Counted from the first letter of the stretch, positions 22,845-32,696 are shown. The stretch: 36,427 nucleotides of DNA from Bacteroidota bacterium (GCA_018266845.1 JAFDZO010000002.1:130636-167062), one strand, 5' to 3'. Made by a program: numbers and translations. Notes: a model not told the origin generated them from the letters alone.

Positions 22845-24263
22845 TCACTTCGGAAGATTTTCCAAAAGCCACTCTTTGCTTGCAATATTTGTTTCTCTCT
22901 CCAAATCAAATCTTAAATCCAGCAGCTTTGATTTTGTGTTGTTGTTTGGGTTTATCATTTTTTGCAGATATACAAAATACTTCCAATACAACTGATAGCT
23001 GCTTTTACTCAGTTTACTTTCATTTCTTTTCAGGTAGTGTTTTACTGAATCAATCAAATAATACTGCGAATTAGTTTCCTTTTGCATGTAGTAAATCTTT
23101 GACTGTAAAATTTTCGATTTAAGATAAAATATGCTGTTTAGGTAGTCAATTTTGTTAATAATATTTAGCGCTTCATCGTAGTCTTTTTTTGCGAAGAGTA
23201 TCTGCGCTTTTGCGAGACTGATTGTATCTTTTTTAAACTCAGGGATAAGTTTGTTCTTATAATCGAATAGAAACTGCTCTGCAAACCTCACATTGTTTAC
23301 CCCTATTGATGCCGAAATTGCATTTTGAAAATCAATGTGGTTTACAAACGGAAGTTTTTTAAAAATGAAATTCTTTTCGGTTAATCTGTAAATTTCAAAT
23401 CTTTCCTGTTGAAACTTCTTGCTTCCTTCGTTGCATTTTTCTAAAGTATAATTCATTAACGCGCTAATAAAAAACTCGGAGTTGCTTAGCGATAAGTTTT
23501 CCAGTTTAGAAAACACAAATGATTTTAGCTCGTAGTAAAATTGGTCTTCATCAGGTCTCCAGATTGTCATTAGAACGAGGTATTTCATATAAATAATAGG
23601 CTCTTCTTTTTTCAAAAGTTTTGCATTACTCTTGATATACTCTATTATATCATTAGAGAAACTTAAATCCGCTTCGCTTTTAGAATTACTTTTTTTATAG
23701 TAATACAAAAAATGCAGCATATTTAGTTTTGTAGAAACAAAATGCAAATCTATATTTTCGGAAACATATTCAATATCATCAGGCAGCTTTTCTTCGTTTC
23801 TTTCAAGTTTGAAATGAAACTCGGAAAGTGAAATCATCATTTTATTGTAATAAAAATTTTCATCTCTGTTAAACTCTTTTGGAAAAATCTGGTGGATTTT
23901 TTTTTGTAATGTTTGAAAGCTTGATGTCAGATTGTTTTCTGTATAATACTTGAGAAGCGAATTGCTTAGATATAAAGGATTATCTTCAATTGCTATTTGC
24001 TGGTAAAATTTTTCAAGCTGCTTTACAAAATCCGACATTAAACTGCGCAATTTACTAATTTTTTTAGTATTGCCGAATAAAGCCTGACTGGCATTCTCTA
24101 AGCTGAACTTCTCAAAGTATGGATACAATTTTCCCAGATAATTATATAGAGAAACAATCGCCTGTGTTTTATTGAAATACGGCGACCGTAAAAATTCCCC
24201 AAGTCTTCTAAAATCCTTTTCGCTTAGATTTTTAAGCAGTTCAAAAAACCGTGTTTCTTTCAT
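22845..24263 (-). CDS. Hypothetical helical protein, 472 aa
   Basis: I do not recognise a named family. From the ATG at 24263 (MKETRFFELLKNLSEKDFRR) it has 472 residues; a longer frame to 24287 adds 8 residues that look like leader. There is no signal peptide and no membrane segment. It is almost wholly alpha-helical and Lys/Glu/Tyr/Phe-rich. The opening block GEFLRSPYFNKTQAIVSLYNYL resembles the N-terminus of orphan proteins I know from Bacteroidota ('LRSPFFN' type). The second half (FAEQFLFDYKNKLIP, AQILFAKKDYDEALNIINKID, QSKIYYMQKETN) has TPR-like spacing. It is a cytoplasmic protein of unknown role, monocistronic, convergent with leuS. Confidence 0.7.
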   Translation of the reverse strand: MKETRFFELLKNLSEKDFRRLGEFLRSPYFNKTQAIVSLYNYLGKLYPYFEKFSLENASQALFGNTKKISKLRSLMSDFVKQLEKFYQQIAIEDNPLYLSNSLLKYYTENNLTSSFQTLQKKIHQIFPKEFNRDENFYYNKMMISLSEFHFKLERNEEKLPDDIEYVSENIDLHFVSTKLNMLHFLYYYKKSNSKSEADLSFSNDIIEYIKSNAKLLKKEEPIIYMKYLVLMTIWRPDEDQFYYELKSFVFSKLENLSLSNSEFFISALMNYTLEKCNEGSKKFQQERFEIYRLTEKNFIFKKLPFVNHIDFQNAISASIGVNNVRFAEQFLFDYKNKLIPEFKKDTISLAKAQILFAKKDYDEALNIINKIDYLNSIFYLKSKILQSKIYYMQKETNSQYYLIDSVKHYLKRNESKLSKSSYQLYWKYFVYLQKMINPNNNTKSKLLDLRFDLERETNIASKEWLLENLPK

Positions 24264-24535
24264 TAAGTGTAAATTTAGTAATATCAATAGTTAACGAGAA
24301 GTTAAAATTATCAAAATATGTCTTCTCTGAAAATGTAAAAAATTTATCTTAAAACCGCTAAAATCAATCATTTTTGAACTTTGCATATCGAAATCATTTG
24401 TAAAAAAAAATAAAATATGCGCTTTAGCTATACTTTTTCCTGAAAAAAAATCTTTGTTTCCTGTGTAAGATGTTGAGTATTTTATTTCAAATTAAAGAAT
24501 ATAAAAAAGTAATTTTAATAATATTAAGCTTTGCT

Positions 24536-27085
24536 ATGAAAAAAATATTTGTTTTTATTTTTGTTACATTTTTTACATCCTGCATTCTTCAAGCCCAGCC
24601 GCTTTATTGGAATATCTGGCAGCCGTATCCTTCGGGCACTCCCTCCAATTTAAATTATTTAACGCTTGATGCCGGAGGCACAAAGTACTTAGCAGTTGGC
24701 GATAACGGAACCTTCATAACTTCCACCAATGATGGATTCAGCTGGTCTTCGCTGAATACGGGATTTACAAATACACTTTATTCCATATACTCTCAAACTG
24801 GAACAAATTTTATTATCAGCGGCTCGAACGGATTCATAGCTAGGTCAACAAATTCAGGGGCGAATTTTGTCCAGCAAAATACAGGTACGTCTAATGCAAT
24901 TAATTCTGTCGGATTTTATGGAGCAAATGTCGGTATTGCCGCAGGCACAGGCGGCACCATAATACAAACTACAAACGGAGGTACAAACTGGAGTTCTGTA
25001 TCTTCCGGGACTACTGCTAATATAAATTATATTTGCTCTCAAACTTACAGCAATTATCAGGCATTGTTGGTAGGTGATAACGGAACAGTTTTAATGGGGC
25101 GGTTGATAGTTCCTTCTCTTACATTCAGTTTTACACCTGTAAATACGGGAACCACTTTGAGCCTTAAATATGCTTATATGACTGACTCAACCAATATATG
25201 GATAGCAGCATCGGGTGGGAAAATTCTCCATACTATTAATGGAGGTTTTTCTTGGCAGGTAATCAATACGGGATTTACAAATGATTTATACAAAATTGTG
25301 CTGCAATCTCCTAATGAAGTTTATGCTTGCGGTAGCGGTGGATTGATTCTTAAATCAACTGATAACGGAAATACTTTTACGTCCATGACATCAAATTCTA
25401 TTTCTGATTTAAAGGGATTTGTTATTAGAAATAAAGTTGGAGTATCCGTTGGAAATGCAGGAGTTGCAATCCGCACAATTTTAGGCGGAACAGGTGGAAC
25501 ATTCGCAAAACAGCAGGCAGTATTGAATTCAAATAACATCACTTCTTTTGTATGGAATGCCGGAGTGTTCAATCAGGATTTGAGAACTGGTAATACACCC
25601 GGTATGGAATGGCCCAAAGGTACCGGAAAATTTACTGTATTTACAACGGGACTTTGCCTTGCCGGTTATGTGAACAGTGAACTAAGAATGGCTAATGCTT
25701 CTTACAACGGTGAATACATCGGCGGATATGTAGAGAATGGTATAGCAAAGATGAATACAAATTTTCAGACTTTTAAAATTAAGCAGGGAGATAATTGTAA
25801 CAGCAGTGTTGACTACGCAAACTGGCAGGCAATGATACCTTTCGGAGCCCCTTACAGGGATATTAATAGTAACGGGCAATATGACCCTTGCATAGATATT
25901 CCCGGAGTAAAAAATGCTGCACAGACAATTTTTGTTTGCCTCACTGACGGCTTTGCACAGACGCATACAACCTCCGAAGGATTTTCGGGTGGAACTTCTC
26001 CTTTGAATGCGGAAGTACATTTAACCGCATGGTCTTATGTAGATTCAAACTCACTTGCATTTTTAAATGATGTTCAGTTTTTCAAATGGGAAATTATAAA
26101 TAAAAACAATCAACCTTGGACAGGATTTTATTCTTCCATAGTATGTGACCCGGATTTAGGAGAAGCTGCAGATGATTATATAGGATGTGATTCATTAAGA
26201 AATTTAGGCTATTGTTTTAATGCCACAAATGTAGATGGCACCGGCGGAGGAAGGACTTACGGTGCTAATCCTCCGGCGGTGGGAATGAGATTACTTAAAA
26301 CACCAATTAAAAGAATCGGCGGAGTAAACGATACGATAGAATTTACTGCATTCAATTATCAATCATGCTTAGGATGCGGTTTTGTATCTGCTTGTGAAAT
26401 TTCACCGAATGCTCCACTGGAAGCTTACAATTATATGAGAGGATATAAAAAAGACGGCACACCTTGGCTTAATGCTGCAAATACGCCGCCAACACAAACA
26501 AAATTCTGCTACTCCGGCGACCCGGAAACAGGAACAGGCTGGACTGAATATACAGGGAAGATTAAGAACTGCGGCGGAGTTTTGACAGGCAATGTTGAGG
26601 CTTCTCCTCCGGGAGACAGAAGATTTATTATGTCATCAGGAAGAGATAACTTTGCGTTCAATGCAGGCGATACGCAAACTGTGGTAATGGCGCAGATGGT
26701 AGCGCGAGGAAGCAGCAATAAAAACTCCGTTACAAAATTAAAACAATTGAGCGATAACGTTTATAATCTATTTAAGTCAGGCGGAATTTCTATCGGCATA
26801 AATAATTTATCTGAAGTTGCGTCGGATTACTTCCTGTATCAGAATTATCCAAACCCGTTTAATCCTTCGACTACAATTAAATTTTCTATTCCTGAAAATT
26901 TATTTGTCAGCCTGAAGATTTACGATATATCTGGTAAGCTTGCAGCGGATTTAGTTCGGGAAAAATTATCTCAAGGTCTTTATGAGTATCAATGGAATGC
27001 GTCAAGTTTTCCAAGCGGAGTATATTTTTACAAACTTGAGACTGAGAGTTTTACACAAATAAAGAAAATGGTTTTGGTTAAGTGA
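24536..27085 (+). CDS. T9SS-secreted protein: YCF48-like propeller plus lineage-specific domain
   Basis: 849 residues from the ATG at 24536, which starts a signal peptide (MKKIFVFIFVTFFTSCILQAQ); the frame extends to 24470 without family support. Residues ~25-320 are a YCF48/BNR-like propeller with repeated G(D/N)NGT...TTNGG.(T/S)W blades (TIIQTTNGGTNWSSV, ILHTINGGFSWQVI, LILKSTDNGNTF). Residues ~323-755 form a domain shared with the next gene: VWNAGVFNQDLRTGNTPG, LRMANASYNGEY, STSEGFSGGT-like, YIGCD...NATN.DG, KFCYSGDPETG.GWTEY, ASPPGDRRFIMSSG. The last ~85 are a T9SS sorting domain (YQNYPNPFNPSTT to KKMVLVK). It is extracellular; the shared domain's function is unknown to me. Confidence 0.88.
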   Translation: MKKIFVFIFVTFFTSCILQAQPLYWNIWQPYPSGTPSNLNYLTLDAGGTKYLAVGDNGTFITSTNDGFSWSSLNTGFTNTLYSIYSQTGTNFIISGSNGFIARSTNSGANFVQQNTGTSNAINSVGFYGANVGIAAGTGGTIIQTTNGGTNWSSVSSGTTANINYICSQTYSNYQALLVGDNGTVLMGRLIVPSLTFSFTPVNTGTTLSLKYAYMTDSTNIWIAASGGKILHTINGGFSWQVINTGFTNDLYKIVLQSPNEVYACGSGGLILKSTDNGNTFTSMTSNSISDLKGFVIRNKVGVSVGNAGVAIRTILGGTGGTFAKQQAVLNSNNITSFVWNAGVFNQDLRTGNTPGMEWPKGTGKFTVFTTGLCLAGYVNSELRMANASYNGEYIGGYVENGIAKMNTNFQTFKIKQGDNCNSSVDYANWQAMIPFGAPYRDINSNGQYDPCIDIPGVKNAAQTIFVCLTDGFAQTHTTSEGFSGGTSPLNAEVHLTAWSYVDSNSLAFLNDVQFFKWEIINKNNQPWTGFYSSIVCDPDLGEAADDYIGCDSLRNLGYCFNATNVDGTGGGRTYGANPPAVGMRLLKTPIKRIGGVNDTIEFTAFNYQSCLGCGFVSACEISPNAPLEAYNYMRGYKKDGTPWLNAANTPPTQTKFCYSGDPETGTGWTEYTGKIKNCGGVLTGNVEASPPGDRRFIMSSGRDNFAFNAGDTQTVVMAQMVARGSSNKNSVTKLKQLSDNVYNLFKSGGISIGINNLSEVASDYFLYQNYPNPFNPSTTIKFSIPENLFVSLKIYDISGKLAADLVREKLSQGLYEYQWNASSFPSGVYFYKLETESFTQIKKMVLVK

Positions 27086-27399
27086 ATGATATGCGGAAGA
27101 AGAATATTTTGCATGATTTTCAGCATAGGCGGTTTCGCCGCTGCCGGTGCAATATTGCTGCTCCTATTGGCAATAACGTTAAAATATTCTTCTCCGCTAT
27201 ATAAAAAGTTTTGTATTTCAATGAGAATGATTCAACCGCAAAATGAAAGGCAGTCCCCCTGCACAGGCTAATGATTAGCCGCGCCGGCATGGATCATTTA
27301 TCTCGAATTCTCACTGACAGACGCGAGTGCCTTTTCCCAGGAGGAATTCAGTCTGTCAGGAGATTTTTAATGGGTTTAGAAAGCGTTAAAAAAATTCTT
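27086..27399. other. 314-bp spacer between paralogous T9SS genes, with palindromes
   Basis: I see no convincing gene; a 61-codon frame (27086-27271) lacks any family signature. Visible structures are TATTGC/GCAATA flanking a short loop near 27152-27174, a 15-bp palindrome GGCTAAT-G-ATTAGCC (27266-27280), and a long-loop hairpin at 27314-27359. Local G+C is higher than in the flanking genes. It must contain the leader or promoter of the second gene and may hold a regulatory RNA structure. Confidence 0.6.
27314..27359. repeat. Long-loop inverted repeat in the spacer
   Basis: CTGACAGAC (27314-27322) pairs with GTCTGTCAG (27351-27359). GAATTC occurs directly repeated at 27305-27310 and 27344-27349, and AGGAGG lies at about 27339-27344. 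A structured leader that could hide or expose a ribosome site is possible, but the nearest start (27400) is about 56 nt away. Confidence 0.5.
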
Positions 27400-29106
27400 A
27401 TGAATGAAAATCTTTACTTAAAAATTTTCAAAATTCTGATTAAAAAAATTATCAAAATTTTTTTACTGGCTGGAATGATATTTACTTCCGGCGCAATCAG
27501 TTTTGCAGCAGTGATAAAGCAGCAGGTGAATTTTGCGCCGAATAATATCTCGACATGGATTTGGAACACAGGCGTATTCAATCAGGATTTGCGCACAAAC
27601 AACACTCCAGGGTTTGAGTGGCCAAGGGGAAGTAATAAGTTTGCCTTGTTTACTTCAGGTTTATCTATTGGAGCATATGTAAACGGTCAGCTAAGAATGG
27701 CAAATGCTTCATACAACGGAGAGTATTGCCCGGGATATGTTCTTGATTCAGCAGGCATTGCATTGTATAAAACCGATGCAAGATTTAAAATTTACTCAAT
27801 TAAGTATAATAGCAACAGATACAATAATCCTGATTATTCTAAATGGAAAGATGTTATACAGTATGGCGCTCCTTTTAATGATATTAACAATAATAAAATA
27901 TATGATGATGGAATTGACGAACCCGGCATGCCTGACGCGGATCAGACAGTTTTTGTCTGCATTACTGATGCTGACCCTTCAAATCATACAACATCGGAAG
28001 GCTTTAGCGGAGGAACAAGACCTTTGTATGCAGAAGTACATTTAACGGCATGGTCATATCAATATGCCAATATGAACGACATACAATTTTTTAAATGGGA
28101 TGTAATTAATAAATCAGGCGCTTCATGGGATAAAACTTATTTTAGTATTGTTACTGACCCTGATTTAGGTGATGCAAGCAATGATTACATCGGCTGTGAT
28201 ACAACACTACAATTATCGTATTGTTATAATGCTACAAATCAGGATGGGAACGGTTCTTCCAGAACTTACGGAACAAATCCTCCCGCTGTTGGTCAGTTGT
28301 TTTTAAGAGGCGCACACATAAAAAATTCTCATGGAAATGATACACTTAATATGACTTCTTCCTGCTACTTTACCGGAACAGGTTCGGGTGGGATTGTATG
28401 CGAGCAAGACCCTTCAAGCAATCCAATACAAGCATATAATTATATGAAGGGAATAAAAAAAGACGGGACACCGTGGGTAGTGCCTTATACTGAACCTCCG
28501 CAAATTACAAAGTTTTGTTATTCTGGTGACCCTGAAACAGGCGCAGGATGGACTGAGTACAGCGGCATGGTTAAAAACTGCGGAGGTACTTTATACGGAC
28601 AGACTGACCCATCACCTCCCGGCGATAGGCGCTATATATTTTCATCGGGGTCTGATATGCTTACAGTCAATCATCTGGATACACAGAAGATTGTTATTGC
28701 ACAGTTAATAGCACGGGGCAATAGTAATAAAAATTCTGTTACGAAACTCAAAGGACTTGCATCGTTTACTCGCAGTGTTTTTTATCAGTTTATCGAAGGA
28801 AATGAAACTTATTATACTGTACCTTCGCCAATTATCCCTACTAAGTATGCTCTGTATCAAAATTTCCCTAATCCCTTCAATCCTGTTACAACAATAAAGT
28901 ATGAAATGAAAAAACTATGGCATGTAAAGATTCAGGTTTATGACATGAAAGGTGAATTGATTTCAACACTCGTAAACGAAGATAAACCGCAGGGTAGTTA
29001 TGAGATAAAATTCGATGCATCAAATTTACCCAGCGGAATTTATTTTGTGAAGATGGTTTCGGGCGGCGGATTTGAAGATTCTAAAAAGATGGTTGTGATA
29101 AAATAA
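27400..29106 (+). CDS. T9SS-secreted protein, paralog of the preceding gene without the propeller
   Basis: 568 residues from the ATG at 27400 (MNENLYLKIFKILIKKIIKI leader, cleavage near SFAAV). The frame opens 43 codons earlier at 27271, but those codons lie in the palindromic spacer and lack a signal. Residues ~37-475 repeat the domain of the upstream gene: WNTGVFNQDLRTNNTPG, LRMANASYNGEY, TTSEGFSGGT, AEVHLTAWSY, YIGCD...NATNQDG, RTYG.NPPAVG, FCYSGDPETGAGWTEY, PSPPGDRRYIFSSG and ARGNSNKNSVTKLKGL. The tail is a T9SS domain (YQNFPNPFNPVTT to KKMVVIK). Conserved cysteines and Asp/Asn-rich loops suggest disulfides and Ca2+ sites (inference). Its stop abuts the stop of the convergent glycosyltransferase gene with no gap. 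Confidence 0.88.
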   Translation: MNENLYLKIFKILIKKIIKIFLLAGMIFTSGAISFAAVIKQQVNFAPNNISTWIWNTGVFNQDLRTNNTPGFEWPRGSNKFALFTSGLSIGAYVNGQLRMANASYNGEYCPGYVLDSAGIALYKTDARFKIYSIKYNSNRYNNPDYSKWKDVIQYGAPFNDINNNKIYDDGIDEPGMPDADQTVFVCITDADPSNHTTSEGFSGGTRPLYAEVHLTAWSYQYANMNDIQFFKWDVINKSGASWDKTYFSIVTDPDLGDASNDYIGCDTTLQLSYCYNATNQDGNGSSRTYGTNPPAVGQLFLRGAHIKNSHGNDTLNMTSSCYFTGTGSGGIVCEQDPSSNPIQAYNYMKGIKKDGTPWVVPYTEPPQITKFCYSGDPETGAGWTEYSGMVKNCGGTLYGQTDPSPPGDRRYIFSSGSDMLTVNHLDTQKIVIAQLIARGNSNKNSVTKLKGLASFTRSVFYQFIEGNETYYTVPSPIIPTKYALYQNFPNPFNPVTTIKYEMKKLWHVKIQVYDMKGELISTLVNEDKPQGSYEIKFDASNLPSGIYFVKMVSGGGFEDSKKMVVIK

Positions 29107-31413
29107 TCAGAAGGACTGAAATACCCAGTTTAAAAAATGGTCTCCTTGATAACGCTGCGAAAAGAAAACCTGCAATCCGTTTTTCATTAAGGTTTGATAA
29201 ATATCTGTGGAAGACTTTTTAACGAGCTTATTATAGTCAGTATTCGGGAACATTGCTATTACTGTTCCTATTGGATACCCTGTCGGGATGCTGTCTTTCG
29301 GCAGGGATATTTTTTTTGGTAAATTCTTTAACGAATCTATTCCTTTTATCTTTGTTGTATCATTCAAGTTCTTTCCGTCGTATTTGAATAAAGAATCACC
29401 TCTAAATAGAGTCATATCTTTATTCGCTTTTGCATCGTGAATTTTCAGCTCTAAAGTATAAACGCCGCTTTCAAACGGAGGTTTGCCGAACCGGCTGGAG
29501 TATTGCAAAAGCGCAAATGGTTTCAGCACCACAATATTTCTTACGTTATTATAATCTATCAGGTCTTCGATATTTCTATCTGAAAAAATCCTGTTTTCAA
29601 TTGTGAAGACAACAGAATCTTTATCAACCGGCTTGATATTTACAATTGATTTGTATCTTTCAAAATCAAAATTCGCATAGTCAAGGCTGTCAATGATATT
29701 CACATCTGTTGCGCCCCACTCAAGTGTGATTGTCTGCGGATTAAGCCCGAAGTTGGAATTGTCAATTTCCACCTTTTTAATAGCAAAGGTTTTATTGTAA
29801 TTTATTTTTTCGGGATTTTCTTTTAAAGAAATAATTTTCTTTTTGAAAATAGAAAACGTGGAATCGTTTAAATAGTTTGACCTGTCAGTTATGTAGTAAA
29901 CCTTATATTCTCCGATTTCCTCATTTTTTAAACTGAGTTTTTTCAGCTTATCGTTAAAATTATCGCTTCGCACAATTGCAATCTGCACATTGCTGCTGTC
30001 CAAAAATGTTTTAATATCCAGAATGTTTATATCGCTCTCAGTTTTCTTTGATGTTTGTTTAATTTTTTTTGAGTCGGGATTTTTTTCGGCAATTTCTCTT
30101 CTCCTCTGCGCAATAAGGGTATCAAGATTTCCCAGCAAAAATTTATCCGGCTTATTGGATAACGTTTTTACCGCCCAAATATCAAAGTAGCCGTCAACTT
30201 CTTCAAAGTAAACCTTTCCCTCCGGTTTAACATAATTCCTTTCAAACTGGCTTCGCAGTAAGTTTCCGACTTCAAAAGTATCTTCTCTGAAAGGCTGCGG
30301 ATAATAAAAACTCCAGATAATATTTATAATGATAAATCCGGTAAGCACAGGAATGGCAATGTACCTTTTTAATTCATAGCATTGCTGAATAGCAAATGGC
30401 ACAAACAATAAAGCATTCATTACAATATAGCGGGAAACCATATTTGTGCCTCCTGTCCCCGCAAGCCCATGAACTATTAAAAGCAAAAGCTGAACAAGAT
30501 TGAACAGCGCAAAATATTTTGTAAGTTCATGACTTTTTCCTCTGAATGTATCATAAATTTTTTTGAACGCAAAAATCGTCGTGAGAGGCGCAATGTATAA
30601 AATAAAGGTCGGATATTGAACTAATCTCTGGAAAAAACTGGAATGGTCAAACTGCTCGAAAATTTTTGTGGTTTCCTTTGCAAAAAACATAACATCTTTG
30701 TGGTCAATATAATTTTGTATCAACCACCACAGGATTGTTATACCTGAAATTCCGGCGATAAGAATATTTTTAATTAACTGTTTTGAGATTTTTTTATCTT
30801 TGAAAAAATCCAGAGCGACTAAAAACACCAATGTAAATGAAAACAGCCAGCCTTCGTATCGGAAGCAATTTGAAAATGCAAAGCTTATTGCGCATAAAAT
30901 AAGATAGGCGGTGTTCCCGCCCGATTTTTTCCATTTAAGAAAATAGTAAATACCGGCTGATACGAAAAAGAAAAACACGGATTCCGGCAAGCCGGAAATA
31001 CTGAGCCATACCTGAAAGGGAAAAAAACAAAATATCAACGTGGAAAAATAAGCTGTGAATTTATTAAAAGATAACTCAACGGACTTGTAAAAAAATATCA
31101 GTGTGAAAAAAGAAAAAATAAAATTTACTGTAAGGGCTGCCCAGAATAAATCTTTTATGAATAACATAAAAAATCCGGTAAGCCAAAAATGCGGAGTGAG
31201 CCAGACTCCGGCGCTTATTTCGGGATGCTGAAGCCATTCATACGATTTTATTGTTCTGCAATAGTCATCTGCCGAAAGCCACCTGTAGCCTGAAGATAAA
31301 ACTACAATCTGAAATAAAATTTTCAGCAATAAAAGTGAAGCAATTAAAAGAGCGCTGCTCGAAATAAATTTGCTAAAGTATTCTCTTAAATTATTTAGTC
31401 CTTTTTTCTCCAA
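29107..31413 (-). CDS. GT-C family membrane glycosyltransferase with large C-terminal extracytoplasmic domain
   Basis: 768 residues. The first ~370 are a polytopic membrane domain of about ten segments. The first large loop carries the acidic pair SADDYCR (D49, D50), the usual GT-C metal/lipid-sugar site, followed by WLTPHFWLTGFF. The layout resembles PMT/ArnT-like or GT39/GT83-type enzymes that use polyprenyl-phosphate sugars in the periplasm. Residues ~375-768 are soluble, with a Lys/Asp-rich stretch and beta strands; I cannot assign this region. Substrate unknown, likely envelope glycan or glycoprotein. The histidine kinase gene ends 14 nt upstream, so the two form an operon. Its start lies after the kinase on the minus strand, and the 3' end abuts the T9SS gene. 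Confidence 0.82.
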   Translation of the reverse strand: MEKKGLNNLREYFSKFISSSALLIASLLLLKILFQIVVLSSGYRWLSADDYCRTIKSYEWLQHPEISAGVWLTPHFWLTGFFMLFIKDLFWAALTVNFIFSFFTLIFFYKSVELSFNKFTAYFSTLIFCFFPFQVWLSISGLPESVFFFFVSAGIYYFLKWKKSGGNTAYLILCAISFAFSNCFRYEGWLFSFTLVFLVALDFFKDKKISKQLIKNILIAGISGITILWWLIQNYIDHKDVMFFAKETTKIFEQFDHSSFFQRLVQYPTFILYIAPLTTIFAFKKIYDTFRGKSHELTKYFALFNLVQLLLLIVHGLAGTGGTNMVSRYIVMNALLFVPFAIQQCYELKRYIAIPVLTGFIIINIIWSFYYPQPFREDTFEVGNLLRSQFERNYVKPEGKVYFEEVDGYFDIWAVKTLSNKPDKFLLGNLDTLIAQRRREIAEKNPDSKKIKQTSKKTESDINILDIKTFLDSSNVQIAIVRSDNFNDKLKKLSLKNEEIGEYKVYYITDRSNYLNDSTFSIFKKKIISLKENPEKINYNKTFAIKKVEIDNSNFGLNPQTITLEWGATDVNIIDSLDYANFDFERYKSIVNIKPVDKDSVVFTIENRIFSDRNIEDLIDYNNVRNIVVLKPFALLQYSSRFGKPPFESGVYTLELKIHDAKANKDMTLFRGDSLFKYDGKNLNDTTKIKGIDSLKNLPKKISLPKDSIPTGYPIGTVIAMFPNTDYNKLVKKSSTDIYQTLMKNGLQVFFSQRYQGDHFLNWVFQSF

Positions 31414-31427
31414 AAATTTTCAGTTCT

Positions 31428-32633
31428 TTATCTGGGAAGTTTAATTCTGAAAGTTGTTCCTTTGCCGGGAATACTTTCAGCAAGAGTAAGCTTTCCGTCG
31501 TGATAGTTTTCTATAATTCTTTTTGCAAGGCTCAAGCCAAGCCCCCATCCTCTTGTTTTGGTAGAGTACCCCGGTCTGAAAACATCTTTGCGGAATTTTG
31601 AATCAATTCCTTTGCCGTTATCTGAAACATCAATGCAGGTTTCTTTTGCTTTTTCGGAAATATTGAATATTATTTTTCCGTGGTCTTTATCCATTGCGTC
31701 AAGGGAGTTTTTCAAAAGATTTTCAATTACCCACTCGAAGAGGTCTTTGTTTATTTTTCCAACGGAGTCTTTTGAGCCGGTTATTTCCACAACAACTTTT
31801 TTGGTTATTATTCCGTCAGCAGAAACCAGCGTGGGAATTCTTTTTTCAAAATAATCGGCAACTTTTCTTATCAGCTCGTAAACATTTTCATCTGTTAAAA
31901 GAGGCTGCGAGCCGATTTTAGAAAATCTTCCCGCTATTTTATTCAGCTTTTCCAAATCGCTTTCAATTTCTTTCGTTACCTCTATCAGCTCAGGGCTTTT
32001 GTTTTCCTCCAGCTTCAGTATCTCAAGCCAGCCCATTAATGATGTTAATGGAGTGCCGAGCTGGTGCGCTGTTTCGCGTGAAAGCCCTACCCAAATATTG
32101 CTCTGTTCAGTTTTCTTGATGTATGAAAAGCCTATGTAGCCCAGAAGCAGGAATACGCCGCCAATAAGGAACTCGAAGTATGGCAGTTTTTTTAAGTCAT
32201 TAACGAGTTCTGATTGACCGTAATGAATATAGTTTAATACGACTGTGTTTTTAAATGTAACCTTTATCGGAGGATTTATCTCAGCCATCTCTTCCGCGAG
32301 ATTTAACAAATAAAGCGTATCTGCGCGGGAAAAATTTTTTGCAGTGTCAATATCAATATTCTTAAAAAATTCTATTCTGTTCTTGTCTTTATTAGTTGCT
32401 ATTATAGGAAAATCAATCTGCTGAATAATTTCGTTGAAAATAAAATTATACTCGCCGGAGTTTTCATCGTTTGCAATGTATTCAAGCGCCTTTCCGTATA
32501 AGCGGGCGATTTCCCTCTCTCTTTCCTGAATTCTACTAACAATTACCTGAGTGAAGTATAAAACAAAGATAGCTATTAAAACGCCGCTAAGTATAAGCGA
32601 GATTTTTATGTTTAACGAGCCGAATTTATTCAT
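31428..32633 (-). CDS. Membrane sensor histidine kinase (orphan)
   Basis: 401 residues. Two membrane helices (about 10-32 and 153-172) bracket a ~120-residue sensor region. The phospho-acceptor block is GLSRETAHQLGTPLTSLMGW with H190. The ATPase domain has the N-box WVIENLLKNSLDAM, G1 DNGKGI and G2 GWGLGLSLAKRI. Known of the family: autophosphorylates on the histidine and passes the phosphate to a response regulator. None is encoded within the window, so the partner is elsewhere. Being 14 nt upstream of a GT-C glycosyltransferase suggests envelope sensing. It starts at ATG 32633. Confidence 0.93.
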   Translation of the reverse strand: MNKFGSLNIKISLILSGVLIAIFVLYFTQVIVSRIQEREREIARLYGKALEYIANDENSGEYNFIFNEIIQQIDFPIIATNKDKNRIEFFKNIDIDTAKNFSRADTLYLLNLAEEMAEINPPIKVTFKNTVVLNYIHYGQSELVNDLKKLPYFEFLIGGVFLLLGYIGFSYIKKTEQSNIWVGLSRETAHQLGTPLTSLMGWLEILKLEENKSPELIEVTKEIESDLEKLNKIAGRFSKIGSQPLLTDENVYELIRKVADYFEKRIPTLVSADGIITKKVVVEITGSKDSVGKINKDLFEWVIENLLKNSLDAMDKDHGKIIFNISEKAKETCIDVSDNGKGIDSKFRKDVFRPGYSTKTRGWGLGLSLAKRIIENYHDGKLTLAESIPGKGTTFRIKLPR

Positions 32634-32696
32634 TAAGACCTAAAATAGATTTTTATATATTGAATTGACCCAAATCTTTTCTAATCATTGTAATAT

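Noticed and set aside
23880..24263. Toxin-antitoxin or phage gene in the 472-aa unknown
   Set aside because: Size, helical composition and lack of a partner gene do not fit; no phage markers nearby.
27086..27271. Small protein of 61 codons
   Set aside because: It has no family motif, sits in a palindromic spacer, and its end coincides with inverted repeats; coding support is lacking.
27271..27399. N-terminal extension of the second T9SS paralog
   Set aside because: These codons cover the palindromes and would bury the signal peptide that starts at the ATG 27400.
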